A stretch of 19,345 nucleotides of DNA from DASVRZ01 sp038228695 (GCA_038228695.1 JBBRPA010000057.1:1-19345); one strand, 5' to 3'. Counted from the stretch's first letter, positions 1 to 6,565 are shown. Made by a program: numbers and translations. The notes: a model not told the origin generated them from the sequence alone.

Positions 1-1
1 C

Positions 2-79
2 CAACTCCTCGCCCACCTCGGCCTCCAGATCCCCCGTCACTCCAAAATCATCGAAAATGTAGTGCCGAAAATCCACTGA
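2..79 (+). CDS. C-terminal end of an unidentified protein, possibly a transposase (partial at window edge)
   Basis: An open frame enters from the left edge and ends at TGA 77-79, giving 25 residues that finish in NVVPKIH. The hydrophobic LLAHLGL stretch followed by a basic 'PRHSKIIENVVPK' tail resembles the extreme C-termini of some IS transposases. That is an impression from so few residues, not a family assignment. No terminal inverted repeat could be recognised in the 168 nt between this stop and the next gene. Confidence 0.35.
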   Translation, partial: QLLAHLGLQIPRHSKIIENVVPKIH

Positions 80-247
80 AAAACCCCGCAAACCCGCATG
101 GTTGCGAGATCGACCCTCTCAAACTGCGGAACTTGGGCTAGCAGTGGGTGTCGCCGGGTAGGCTGGCGAGGGGGGAGCATGAATGACCCTACGGGCACAC
201 CTGACCTAGGGGAAACGATACTGCCTTAAATGTTGAATCAAAACAGC

Positions 248-913
248 CTACTCGGCGACCAAACGCAGTAAATTGCGTTCCGCTTTGAGCAAGAGGCGGC
301 GCTCCACGGAAGCGGGGGCATTTTCTGCGAGACTGGCTGAAACGGCGTGCAAATCAAACAGCACCTGACGCATCTGGGGATCGCGCACCCGGCTTTGAGC
401 CCATGTCACCGCAACGAGTCGTTCACCCGACGTCACCGGGCGCACCTGATGCACGGTATGGGTGGAGTAAGCAATGGCGTCGCCAGCTGGCAATTTCACC
501 GCGAGCGGACCACCGGGGAGATCTAGAACGAGCTCGCCGCCTTCGTATTCGTCGGGATTATTGAGAAATACCGTCACCGAGATATCGGCCCGCAACGTAT
601 CGGTTCCGTAGGTAAAAGTCGCCGTGTCGACATGCGCATCGTAGAGCATGCCCGGCTCGTAGCGAAGGTAAAGCGGTGGCACGTAACGCACTGGAAATGC
701 GGCGGAAGAAAAAAGTTCATGCCGCGAAAGTGCCGCTGCGATGGTGCGGTCGAGCGCCTCGACTTCGGAGTCGGCGCGGGAGAGTTGGCGGTTGTTTTTC
801 ACCACCGCATAACTTTCGACGGAAAGCTTGGCATCCTCAAAGGGCGCATCCGCGAGAATTTGCCGAAGAAGGGTGAGCTCTTCGAGAGAAAGAACACCGC
901 TGAGCCGATGCAT
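248..913 (-). CDS. PKHD-type Fe(II)/2-oxoglutarate-dependent hydroxylase (PiuC/YbiX-like)
   Basis: This 221-residue protein matches the usual length of the PiuC/YbiX family of 2-oxoglutarate oxygenases. The iron-binding facial triad is visible: H94 and D96 in YDAHVD, and the distal H155 in STHTVHQVRPV, with R165 (in SGER) in the position that binds the 2-oxoglutarate carboxylate. The jelly-roll core strands ADISVTVFLNN and GGELVL lie between them. In proteobacteria, family members are often linked to siderophore or iron-uptake loci; the substrate is unknown. The ATG at 913 lies 19 nt after the stop of the PEP-CTERM gene at 933-1502 on the same strand, so the two may be co-transcribed. No Shine-Dalgarno sequence is seen before the start. 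The enzyme class is secure; a role in iron physiology is inference. Confidence 0.9.
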   Translation of the reverse strand: MHRLSGVLSLEELTLLRQILADAPFEDAKLSVESYAVVKNNRQLSRADSEVEALDRTIAAALSRHELFSSAAFPVRYVPPLYLRYEPGMLYDAHVDTATFTYGTDTLRADISVTVFLNNPDEYEGGELVLDLPGGPLAVKLPAGDAIAYSTHTVHQVRPVTSGERLVAVTWAQSRVRDPQMRQVLFDLHAVSASLAENAPASVERRLLLKAERNLLRLVAE

Positions 914-932
914 GGCAGGGAGAAGGAGGAGA

Positions 933-1502
933 CTAGCCCTGGTGGCGTTTCTTGCGAGTGGCTGCGACGAGGGCAGCGGCGCCGAGAGCGGCCAGCGTGG
1001 TTGTGGCAGGCTCGGGCACGGCTGTCAGAGTGGCGGTGTAGCTGCCGCCAGATTGCTCGCCTCCTGCCTGATCAACGAAAACCGTCAGGTTACCAGTGAT
1101 AGGAACGGTCCCGCTAATCGTTCCAGTGCCGGTGAATGCAAAAGGCGCAATAAAAATTGATGGAGTGCCGATGGAAGTAGCGGAGTCGTTCAAGACCGAG
1201 AAATTCGCAGCATAACTAAAACCGTTGGCGGTTGAATCGATCTTTAGGCTGAAAGCCGTGTTCGGGGTGAGATTGGTAAAAGTAAAGTAGTCAGAATCGC
1301 CATTAATAATGTCATTGTCGGCCCCTTGGACCACATCGACTCCGGCGGCCAGTAGGTTGCGACCTGCGAAGGTATTGCTAAAATCGGCTCCCGAAACACT
1401 GCTTTCGAGAATGACGCTGGCTTGAGCCTGACTTACAAGCAGACTCCCGGCGGCAGCGGTAAGCAGGAGAGCAGCGGAATTTTTACGGAGGGATGACGGC
1501 AT
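933..1502 (-). CDS. PEP-CTERM sorting domain protein
   Basis: The 189-residue protein begins with a signal peptide: basic MPSSLRK, a hydrophobic core, and a likely cleavage after SQAQA near residue 29. It ends with a PEP-CTERM module: VPEP near residue 163, a short hydrophobic helix rich in Ala and Leu, and the basic tail RKKRHQG. This module is known to direct export and processing by an exosortase. The middle, with DSDYFTFTNLTPNTAFSL and later YTATL, looks like a beta-sandwich resembling the bacterial pre-peptidase C-terminal domain. The protein is therefore expected at the cell surface or in the extracellular matrix; no specific function can be given. No exosortase gene is present in this window. 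The 140 nt upstream is AT-rich and probably holds the promoter. Confidence 0.88.
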   Translation of the reverse strand: MPSSLRKNSAALLLTAAAGSLLVSQAQASVILESSVSGADFSNTFAGRNLLAAGVDVVQGADNDIINGDSDYFTFTNLTPNTAFSLKIDSTANGFSYAANFSVLNDSATSIGTPSIFIAPFAFTGTGTISGTVPITGNLTVFVDQAGGEQSGGSYTATLTAVPEPATTTLAALGAAALVAATRKKRHQG

Positions 1503-1690
1503 AAGTGATGGAATTAAAAACTTTGATTACGGTTATTTAGGTATGAGCGAGCGTCTTTGGCAAGCTAAAGAAAAAAATGAGTTTTAAGTTCGAAGGGTAT
1601 ATCCCGTTTCAGTCCGCAGTCGCATGGAACAGCGATGAATTTTTTACGAAGCGCTTCTGCGCCGCCAGAAGCTATTTCGAGACTGGAGTG

Positions 1691-1927
1691 CTAACTGCGT
1701 TTGCGGGAGAGCATGATCTCGTTGCGCTTGGGATCGATGCACATGGCTAGGTGGGCATCGACGAATTGACTGCCTGCGTCGGTCTTGCGAAAGCGGAGGA
1801 CGAGTTTGTCCAGACTGCCGAGGAGGACGCTCATTTCGCGGAAGGACGGGCGCGCCGCCCAGGTGAGTGCCTTGCGGTTGGCGATGGCGGCGGCGCTCTT
1901 CAAGCAGCGCGTGGATTCTTTTCGGAA
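1691..1927 (-). pseudogene. 5'-truncated gene remnant of unknown family
   Basis: From about 1927 down to the TAG at 1691-1693 the minus strand reads about 78 residues with strong GC3 codon bias and a balanced, protein-like composition, including SVLLGSLDKLVLRFRKTDAG and ending IMLSRKRS. No convincing start lies inside this stretch. Reading further upstream enters the palindromic repeat at 1927-1994, so the repeat sits where the 5' part should be. I do not recognise the family. It may be the C-terminus of a gene cut by the repeat or transposase region. A fortuitous open frame is possible but less likely given the codon pattern. Confidence 0.35.
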
Positions 1928-1994
1928 ATAGCCCAGCCATTCATGGCTGGGTAACCCGATCAATCACAAATCAAAGTCCCGACAGGGATGAAAG
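1927..1994 (+). repeat. Bipartite palindromic (REP-like) element, copy 1
   Basis: The unit opens with AAATAG, then the perfect 9-bp-arm palindrome CCCAGCCATTCATGGCTGGG at 1932-1951. After a 23-nt spacer comes AGTCCCGACAGGGATGAAAG at 1975-1994, itself partly palindromic (GTCCC/GGGAT). The same layout occurs at 2475-2537 and, inverted, at 2544-2606. All three lie beside a REP-associated tyrosine transposase remnant, the usual setting for REP elements, which RAYT proteins are known to recognise. Copy 1 abuts the 3' end of the RAYT gene on one side and the truncated gene at 1691-1927 on the other. Confidence 0.75.
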
Positions 1995-2025
1995 AGCCTT
2001 AGTCCAGCATTTCCGCCGTATATTC

Positions 2026-2440
2026 TTATCCGTGCTTCTTGAGAAATGTCTCCACTTCCTCCCGGAAACCTATTTTGCGATGATGCTTTTCCTGCGTCTG
2101 GATGTAACGAACGGTGTCATCCACGCCCGAGACGCCGATGCTGAATGATCCAAAACCTTCCTGCCACGCGAACCCCTCGGTCCGCAGCTCAGGAAAGGTC
2201 TCGCGCAGCCACTTCGAGGAATTGCCTTTCAATAATTGCATGGCCTTGGACACCGAGAGCGTCGCGGGCAGGCTGAGGAGCAGATGCACATGGTCGCCCA
2301 CGCCGCCGATGGCGAGCGCCTTCATGTTATTCTCGCGGGCGATGCCGCCGAGATAGGGCCAGAGACGTTCACGGATGGCGGTGGTGAGCCACGGGTGGGG
2401 AGAAGACGCAATGCATCAGGCAGGAATTTAAGGAGTGCAT
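2026..2440 (-). pseudogene. REP-associated tyrosine transposase (RAYT, IS200-like Y1 family), frameshifted
   Basis: The intact part (2026-2415) contains the HUH metal-binding motif in GVGDHVHLLLSLP and the catalytic tyrosine region VRYIQTQEKHH, both diagnostic of Y1 transposases of the RAYT type. The usual N-terminus is present but in another frame: from ATG 2438-2440 it reads MHS..CLMHCVFS, then the frame must change to continue as PHPWLTTAIRERLWPYLGG. The segment normally found between CVFS and PWLT is shorter, consistent with a small deletion that is not a multiple of three. At the other end the frame stops at TAA 2026-2028. Eight further in-frame codons (EYTAEMLD) precede a second stop at 1999-2001, and the EY fits the family's usual C-terminus, so the stop may be premature. 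The gene is almost certainly inactive. Confidence 0.82.
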
Positions 2441-2469
2441 GGCGGTTTTAAAATAATTTGTCCGCTGGC

Positions 2470-2537
2470 AATAGCCCAGCGATTTATAGCTGGTTGAAAC
2501 GTCCGTTTAATTTTCCAAGTCTAGTTAGGACGGCAGA
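2470..2537 (+). repeat. Bipartite palindromic (REP-like) element, degenerate copy 3
   Basis: The sequence CAATAG precedes a decayed palindrome at 2475-2494 (CCCAGCGATTTATAGCTGGT). Exactly 23 nt later, AGTC at 2518 begins a weak match to the second motif (2518-2537). Motif order and spacing equal those of copies 1 and 2, so this is an older copy of the same element in the same orientation as copy 1. It stands back-to-back with the inverted copy 2, only 6 nt away. Confidence 0.55.
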
Positions 2538-2543
2538 ACATTC

Positions 2544-2612
2544 CTTTCGTCCCTGACGGGACTTGAGCGGTTTGTTGGACCGTGATCCCAGCCATGAATG
2601 GCTGGGCTATTT
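2544..2612 (-). repeat. Bipartite palindromic (REP-like) element, copy 2 (inverted)
   Basis: On the minus strand this reads AAATAG, the palindrome at 2606-2587 with the same 9-bp arms as copy 1, a 23-nt spacer (2586-2564), and AGTCCCGTCAGGGACGAAAG (2563-2544). It differs from copy 1 in the second motif at only two positions, while the spacer is conserved in length but not in sequence. Copies 3 and 2 form an inverted pair, similar in arrangement to the BIMEs of enterobacteria. Confidence 0.75.
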
Positions 2613-2637
2613 TCAGGGAAACGCTGATTCGTTGCCG

Positions 2638-2757
2638 CTACTCGAAGCGGAGGGCTTTGACGGGGTCGAGTCTCGCGGCGAAGTAGGCGGGAATGAGGGC
2701 GGCGATGGTGCAGATGACGAAGCCGCTGACGCAGATGAGGGCGACGTCGCGGGGGAC
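2638..2757 (-). pseudogene. Displaced 3' end of a LolC/LolE-family permease gene
   Basis: The minus strand encodes the last 39 residues of a LolC/LolE-type permease, from VPRDVALICV to LDPVKALRFE, ending in TAG. The amino acids are identical to the C-terminus of the complete gene at 5127-6431. At DNA level, 2663-2757 is a perfect 95-bp match to 5152-5246. The final 22 coding bases differ at about nine positions, all synonymous. Upstream of 2757 similarity stops abruptly and the frame continues into unrelated sequence. This is a non-functional fragment left by a duplication, insertion or recombination. Confidence 0.88.
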
Positions 2758-2854
2758 ATAAAATAGGGACTGGTAAGAATGGCACTTAACTAAGTTATCT
2801 TGGTCCCGTTTCTTAGTTCTCCACGTTGTCGAGATTCGGATGACGAGATTCAAA

Positions 2855-2882
2855 TTGACAGTTTGCGGGGTGTTCGGACAAT
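2855..2882 (+). promoter_or_regulatory. Candidate sigma-70-type promoter for the tandem-SUMF1 gene
   Basis: A perfect TTGACA (2855-2860) is followed after 16 nt by GACAAT (2877-2882), a four-of-six match to the -10 consensus. Transcription would begin near 2889, only a few bases before the GTG start at 2893, so the message would be nearly leaderless; no ribosome-binding site is visible. This is pattern matching only, and the start codon itself is not certain. Confidence 0.35.
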
Positions 2883-2892
2883 CTAGAATATT

Positions 2893-3519
2893 GTGACAAA
2901 AACCCTCCGCCTTCTCGGCGTCGCGTTGCTGGTGGCAGCGGCGATTCCAGCAACTCTTCACGGCCAGCCTCTGATCACCGCCACGGCTTATAATAGCGGC
3001 ATCTTTTCAATGTCGTGGATATACGCGGGTACGGATGTCGTCTCGGTCGAGCGATCCACGACGCTGTTACCCGGTTCATGGAGCACTATCGCCTCCAATG
3101 TCGCCCCAAGCACGTATACCGACACCAACAGCCCTTACCCTGCCGCTTTCTACCGCCTGCGCTCGGAGGCTGTAGCGCTCATCCCGGCGGGGAGTTTTCA
3201 GATAGGGAACACGCTGGCGGCCTCGGGCGATGGCTACCCGGACGAGTTGCCTGTTCATACGGTGAATGTGAGCGCGTTTTACATGGACAAGTATGAGGTG
3301 ACGAAAGCGCTTTGGGATCAGGTGCGGGCGTGGGGACTGACCAATGGATACACGGATCTGCCTGTAGGCGCTGGAAAGGCGGCGAACCATCCGGTTCATT
3401 CCATTAAATGGTATGACGCGGTGAAGTGGAGCAATGCGCGGAGCCAGAGGGAGGGGCTAACGCCAGCATACACGCTGGGAGGTTCGCCTACAAAACAGGC
3501 ACAATCCCGCCTGCGCTGA
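2893..3519 (+). CDS. Secreted tandem-SUMF1 (FGE-sulfatase domain) protein, 5' part before frameshift
   Basis: From GTG 2893 the protein starts with a signal peptide (MTKTLRLLGVALLVAAAIPA, cleavage near HGQP). Residues 25-92 form a beta-rich region ending in AAFYRLR, a common Verrucomicrobiota linker. The first SUMF1 domain follows: VALIPAGSFQIGN, then LPVHTVNVSAFYMDKYEVT and WYDAVKWSNARS. After YTLGG (about 3483) the frame runs into 12 unrelated codons and a stop. The domain continues correctly in another frame (see 3426-4868). Restoring one G to GGAGG near 3479-3483 joins the two as TLGGFAYKTG, which aligns without gaps with the second domain's TLSSAVYKTG. This is either a true frameshift mutation or a sequencing error. 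An in-frame stop at 2884 limits the start to about 2887-2893. Confidence 0.75.
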   Translation: MTKTLRLLGVALLVAAAIPATLHGQPLITATAYNSGIFSMSWIYAGTDVVSVERSTTLLPGSWSTIASNVAPSTYTDTNSPYPAAFYRLRSEAVALIPAGSFQIGNTLAASGDGYPDELPVHTVNVSAFYMDKYEVTKALWDQVRAWGLTNGYTDLPVGAGKAANHPVHSIKWYDAVKWSNARSQREGLTPAYTLGGSPTKQAQSRLR

Positions 3520-4862
3520 ACATGAGTGCGAGCGGGTATCGTCTGCCGACGGAGGCGGAGTGGGAGAAGGCGGCGCGGGGAGGGTTGAGCGCGAAGCGGT
3601 TTCCGTGGGGGGACTTAATCACGCACAGCGAGGCTAACTATTGGGTGTATTCTGCAGATGGGGTGACCAATTACCTAACCTACGACGTGAGTCCGACGAT
3701 TGAGTATCACCCGAGCTACGCGACCGGGGGCTTCCCCTACACATCCCCAGGGGGGAGTTTTGGACCAAACGGGTATGGGCTTTACGACATGACGGGAAAT
3801 GTGTGGGAGTGGTGCTGGGATTGGTCTGATTCGTCTTCGATCAGTTATTATGCGAGTTCGCCATCAACCAACCCGCTGGGTCCTGTTTTCGGCTCTTACC
3901 GGATCCGCCGGGGCGGCAGTTGGGGCGACCATTCCGGCGCCTGGGGCTGCCGCTCTGCCTTCCGCGCCAGCAGCCCCCCCGAAACGACCAGCAGCGACCT
4001 AGGTTTCCGTTCTGTCCGCAATTTCGTCCCTGCAGGCATGGAGCTCATCCCGGCTGGGAGCTTCCAGATGGGCAATGCGATGGACCCAAATGAGGGATAT
4101 GCTATTGAGTTGCCGTTGCACACGGTGAATGTGAGCGCGTTCTACTTGGACAAGTATGAGGTAAGCAAGGAGACGTGGGACGCGGTGGCGAGCTGGGCGG
4201 CGGCCAACGGCTACGACATCAACGCGGCTACAGCCATGGGCAAGGCCGTGAGTCACTCGGCGAATACCGTGTCGTGGTATGAGGTGGTAAAGTGGTGCAA
4301 TGCTCGGAGCCAGAAGGAGGGCTTGACGCCCTGCTACACGTTGAGCAGCGCGGTGTATAAGACAGGCGGCAATAACAGCGTGGTGTGCAATTTTTCAGCC
4401 AATGGGTATCGGCTGCCGACCGAGGCGGAGTGGGAGAAGGCGGCGCGGGGAGGCCTGAGCGGCAAACGGTTTCCGTGGGGGGATACGATTACGCACAGTC
4501 AGGCGAACTATAACAGTGATACGATTTACAGTTACGATCTGAGTTCTCCAACGGGCTTTCACCCGAGCTTTGCCACGGGCGGGTTTCCTTACACGTCGCC
4601 AATAGGGGCGTTTGCTCCGAATGGTTTTGGGCTGTATGACATGACGGGCAACGTCTACGAGTGGTGCTGGGACGGGTATTCGGGCAGTTATTATGCGGCT
4701 TCACCGGGCACCGACCCACAGGGGCCTGCACCGGGTGCATTCCGGGTGGTGCGGGGTGGCGGCTGGAACAACGACGCGCAAGCGGGGCGAGCCTCGGACC
4801 GCACCTCAAGAATATCGAGCCAGAGAGGTAACTTCCTCGGGTTCCGTTCTGCCCGCACAGTC
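3181..4862 (+). repeat. Intragenic tandem duplication of the SUMF1 domain
   Basis: The stretch beginning ATCCCGGC at 3181 recurs at 4047 (offset 866). After the frameshift site the offset becomes 870, as at the shared GGGTATC block (3534-3540 and 4404-4410). The 4-nt difference equals one extra codon plus the single base missing from copy 1. The strongest DNA identity is around the RLPTEAEWEKAARGG coding block. The gene arose by duplicating a unit of about 290 codons. Confidence 0.75.
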
Positions 4863-4868
4863 CCGTGA
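3426..4868 (+). CDS. Tandem-SUMF1 protein, 3' part: rest of domain 1 and complete domain 2
   Basis: The meaningful reading begins near 3482, where this frame takes over from the 5' part; the open frame upstream of that is a shadow. It holds the end of domain 1 (GYRLPTEAEWEKAARGG, GLYDMTGNVWEWCWD, IRRGGSWGD, LGFRSVR) and a full second domain from MELIPAGSFQMGN (4038) to LGFRSART (4862). The joined protein would have about 658 residues. The FGE/SUMF1 fold includes formylglycine-generating enzymes, EgtB-type sulfoxide synthases and non-catalytic surface proteins. The two cysteines that FGE enzymes use near the C-terminus are not recognisable: domain 1 has a single WGCRS and domain 2 has none there. 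Sulfatase activation is therefore unlikely. Export and function at the cell surface is inferred from the signal peptide. Confidence 0.8.
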   Translation: MEQCAEPEGGANASIHAGRFAYKTGTIPPALNMSASGYRLPTEAEWEKAARGGLSAKRFPWGDLITHSEANYWVYSADGVTNYLTYDVSPTIEYHPSYATGGFPYTSPGGSFGPNGYGLYDMTGNVWEWCWDWSDSSSISYYASSPSTNPLGPVFGSYRIRRGGSWGDHSGAWGCRSAFRASSPPETTSSDLGFRSVRNFVPAGMELIPAGSFQMGNAMDPNEGYAIELPLHTVNVSAFYLDKYEVSKETWDAVASWAAANGYDINAATAMGKAVSHSANTVSWYEVVKWCNARSQKEGLTPCYTLSSAVYKTGGNNSVVCNFSANGYRLPTEAEWEKAARGGLSGKRFPWGDTITHSQANYNSDTIYSYDLSSPTGFHPSFATGGFPYTSPIGAFAPNGFGLYDMTGNVYEWCWDGYSGSYYAASPGTDPQGPAPGAFRVVRGGGWNNDAQAGRASDRTSRISSQRGNFLGFRSARTVP

Positions 4869-4938
4869 AACAGCATCAAAGGGGTTAACTGTGGGAGGCA
4901 GTCAGCCTATTTAGGAAGGGGTTTCTCTAGTTTAACGC

Positions 4939-5130
4939 TTAGGTTGCTGATTTTGATGCTCTCTTTTCGACGAGATCACCTTCGACAAACTGGTGGATCA
5001 ACCCAGAAATCAATGACTGGTAGGGGACGCCTTTGGCGGCAGCGACCCGCTGGATGCCAACCATGTCGTGGTCGGATAATCTGATGTTAGGTTGGCGATC
5101 TTTCTTGGAGGTATTCTTTGGGGCCTTCAC
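4939..5130 (-). CDS. Ribbon-helix-helix (CopG-type) antitoxin-like protein, apparently short at the N-terminus
   Basis: The 63-residue protein has the pattern of a CopG/RHH antitoxin: NIRLSDHDMVGIQ (strand and first helix), then GVPYQSLISGLIHQFVEG (second helix). In the related family of antitoxins paired with BrnT-like toxins, about 30 residues normally precede the strand; here only 14 do. The start is GTG 5130-5128, whose GTGA overlaps the TGA stop of the LolC/E gene. An in-frame TGA immediately upstream (5131-5133) prevents a longer form. No toxin gene is adjacent: the next gene downstream is the convergent SUMF1 gene. It may be an orphan regulator or a truncated antitoxin joined to the end of lolC/E. 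Confidence 0.6.
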   Translation of the reverse strand: MKAPKNTSKKDRQPNIRLSDHDMVGIQRVAAAKGVPYQSLISGLIHQFVEGDLVEKRASKSAT

Positions 5131-6431
5131 TCAAACCGCAATGCCTTCACCGGGTCGAGTCTCGCGGCGAAGTAGGCGGGAATGAGGGCGGCGATGGTGC
5201 AGATGACGAAGCCGCTGACGCAGATGAGGGCGACGTCGCGGGGGACGAGGACGGCGGGGATTTCCGCGAATTGGTAGATGGCGGTGGGGAAAATTTCCAT
5301 GTGGAGGGTGCGGCTGAGCCAGGCGCGGAATTCGTTGCGTTGGGCGACAATGAGAATGCCGAGCCCAAGTCCGGTCAAGGTGCCGAAAAAGCCGACGACG
5401 ATGCCTTGCGCGAGGAAGATCCAGAGGATTTGGCCGACGCGCGCGCCGAGAGCTTTGATGACGCCGATTTCCCGAGTTTTCTGTACGGTGGTGGTGATGA
5501 GGGTGCTCATGATGCCGAAGGCGGCGACGATGACGATGAAGAGGAGGAGGAAGAACATGACGTTGCGCTCGACGGTGATGGCGTCGAAGAGCTGAGAGTT
5601 TTGCTCGATCCAAGTGGTGACGTCGTTGGGCGGTTGGAGGATGGCGCGAAGTTTTTCCTGAAACTGCGGGGCGCGGTCGGCGTCGATGGTTTTGACGCTG
5701 AGGCCGTGGATGTTGTCTTCGAGGGTGTAGAGTTCTTGGGCGACGTTGAGGGGGACAAGGAGGTAGTCGGAGTCGTAGGAGTAACGGCCGCTGTGGAAGA
5801 TGCCGCTGATGGTAACTTCGATGGGGAGGACGAGTTGGCGGACTTCTGAAAGGGCGGCGCGAGTGTCGTCGGCTTTTTCGGGGTGCTCGCCGGCTTTATC
5901 GAGGGAGTCGAGGACTTGGCTGATGTTGCTAGGGGAGTAGATGGAAAGGGTGTCGCCCAAACCGATACCTAGGCTGTCGGCGAGGTCGGAGCCGATGATG
6001 GCGTTGTTGTTAGAAAGATCGTATGTGCCAGAACCGGCGGGGATGTATTTTTTGATCGAGGAAACGCTTTCCTCAAGGACGGGATCAATCCCGCGGATGT
6101 AGGGAGCGAGGCGGCGGTTATTGAATTCGACGAGGACGCGGCCTTGGACGAACGGGGCGACAGCGGTGATGCCTGGTATTTTGCGGGCGTCGTCGCTGAT
6201 CTTGCGCCAGTCCTTGAGGATGCCGTCGCTGTGGATGTTGAGGTGGGCGTCGAAGCCGACGACTTTTTCGCGAAGTTCGCGGTCAAAGCCGGTCATGACG
6301 CTGAGGACGACGATGGGGACCATGACACCGAGCATGACGCCGACGATGCAGATGAGAGTGATGATGGAGAGAAAGGTGCGCTTGGGCCGGAGGTAGCGCA
6401 GGGCGAGGAAAAAGGTGAAGGGAAGTTTCAA
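5127..6431 (-). CDS. LolC/LolE-family ABC transporter permease (FtsX/MacB-type)
   Basis: This inner-membrane protein of about 434 residues has the standard LolC/LolE layout. An N-terminal amphipathic stretch (LPFTFFLALRYLRPKR) precedes TM1 (TLICIVGVMLGVM), then a large periplasmic domain. The C-terminal FtsX domain has three helices, with KTREIGVIKALGA in the cytoplasmic loop and a final LDPVKALRFE. In LolCDE complexes such permeases extract lipoproteins from the inner membrane; no LolD ATPase is in this window. The open frame extends upstream to 6662, but that part overlaps feoB and is not permease-like. TTG 6431 gives MKLPFTFFLALRYL, typical of the family; GTG codons 5-20 codons upstream are alternatives. 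The 3' end shares a perfect 95-bp tract with the fragment at 2638-2757, but its last codons are recoded. Confidence 0.85.
   Translation of the reverse strand: MKLPFTFFLALRYLRPKRTFLSIITLICIVGVMLGVMVPIVVLSVMTGFDRELREKVVGFDAHLNIHSDGILKDWRKISDDARKIPGITAVAPFVQGRVLVEFNNRRLAPYIRGIDPVLEESVSSIKKYIPAGSGTYDLSNNNAIIGSDLADSLGIGLGDTLSIYSPSNISQVLDSLDKAGEHPEKADDTRAALSEVRQLVLPIEVTISGIFHSGRYSYDSDYLLVPLNVAQELYTLEDNIHGLSVKTIDADRAPQFQEKLRAILQPPNDVTTWIEQNSQLFDAITVERNVMFFLLLFIVIVAAFGIMSTLITTTVQKTREIGVIKALGARVGQILWIFLAQGIVVGFFGTLTGLGLGILIVAQRNEFRAWLSRTLHMEIFPTAIYQFAEIPAVLVPRDVALICVSGFVICTIAALIPAYFAARLDPVKALRFE
5152..5246 (-). repeat. 95-bp direct repeat (partner of 2663-2757) inside the lolC/E 3' end
   Basis: Every base from 5152 to 5246 equals 2663 to 2757 at a constant offset of 2489. 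Both edges are sharp: a mismatch follows immediately upstream (coding sense), and at the downstream edge nine of the next 22 bases differ while the encoded residues do not. The two copies bracket the SUMF1 gene and the RHH gene. Confidence 0.9.
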
Positions 6432-6565
6432 AGGTGGAGAGAATTTAGCCACAGAGAACACAACCGAGTCAAACGAGATAGCCAGCACTCGTAATAATAA
6501 GCTGACAAAGGGCACAGAGGATTTTTTTGGAATAGGTCTTATGAGTCCATATAAGTCGTATAGGA
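6432..6565. other. Gap between feoB and the lolC/E gene, with repeat-like sequence
   Basis: No credible gene lies here. The feoB-distal part holds CCACAGAGAACACA and GGGCACAGAGGA (plus strand), which resemble short intergenic repeats I associate with many environmental bacteria; that link is recollection and untested. Next to feoB lies the hairpin listed at 6539-6572. Weak Shine-Dalgarno potential leaves the permease start unresolved. Confidence 0.4.

Noticed and set aside
1577..1750. Plus-strand open frame of about 57 codons
   Set aside because: It lies partly antisense to the better-supported remnant at 1691-1927, with no recognisable motif.
1927..2612. CRISPR-like array
   Set aside because: Only three units, in mixed orientation and not regularly spaced; the design is that of REP-like palindromes.
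4869..4938. Possible terminator between the convergent SUMF1 and RHH genes
   Set aside because: No GC-rich stem followed by a T-tract could be found on either strand.
5118..5849. Long plus-strand open frame rich in Asp and Glu opposite the lolC/E gene
   Set aside because: It is antisense to a clear permease gene; the acidic, low-complexity composition is what GC-rich shadows give.
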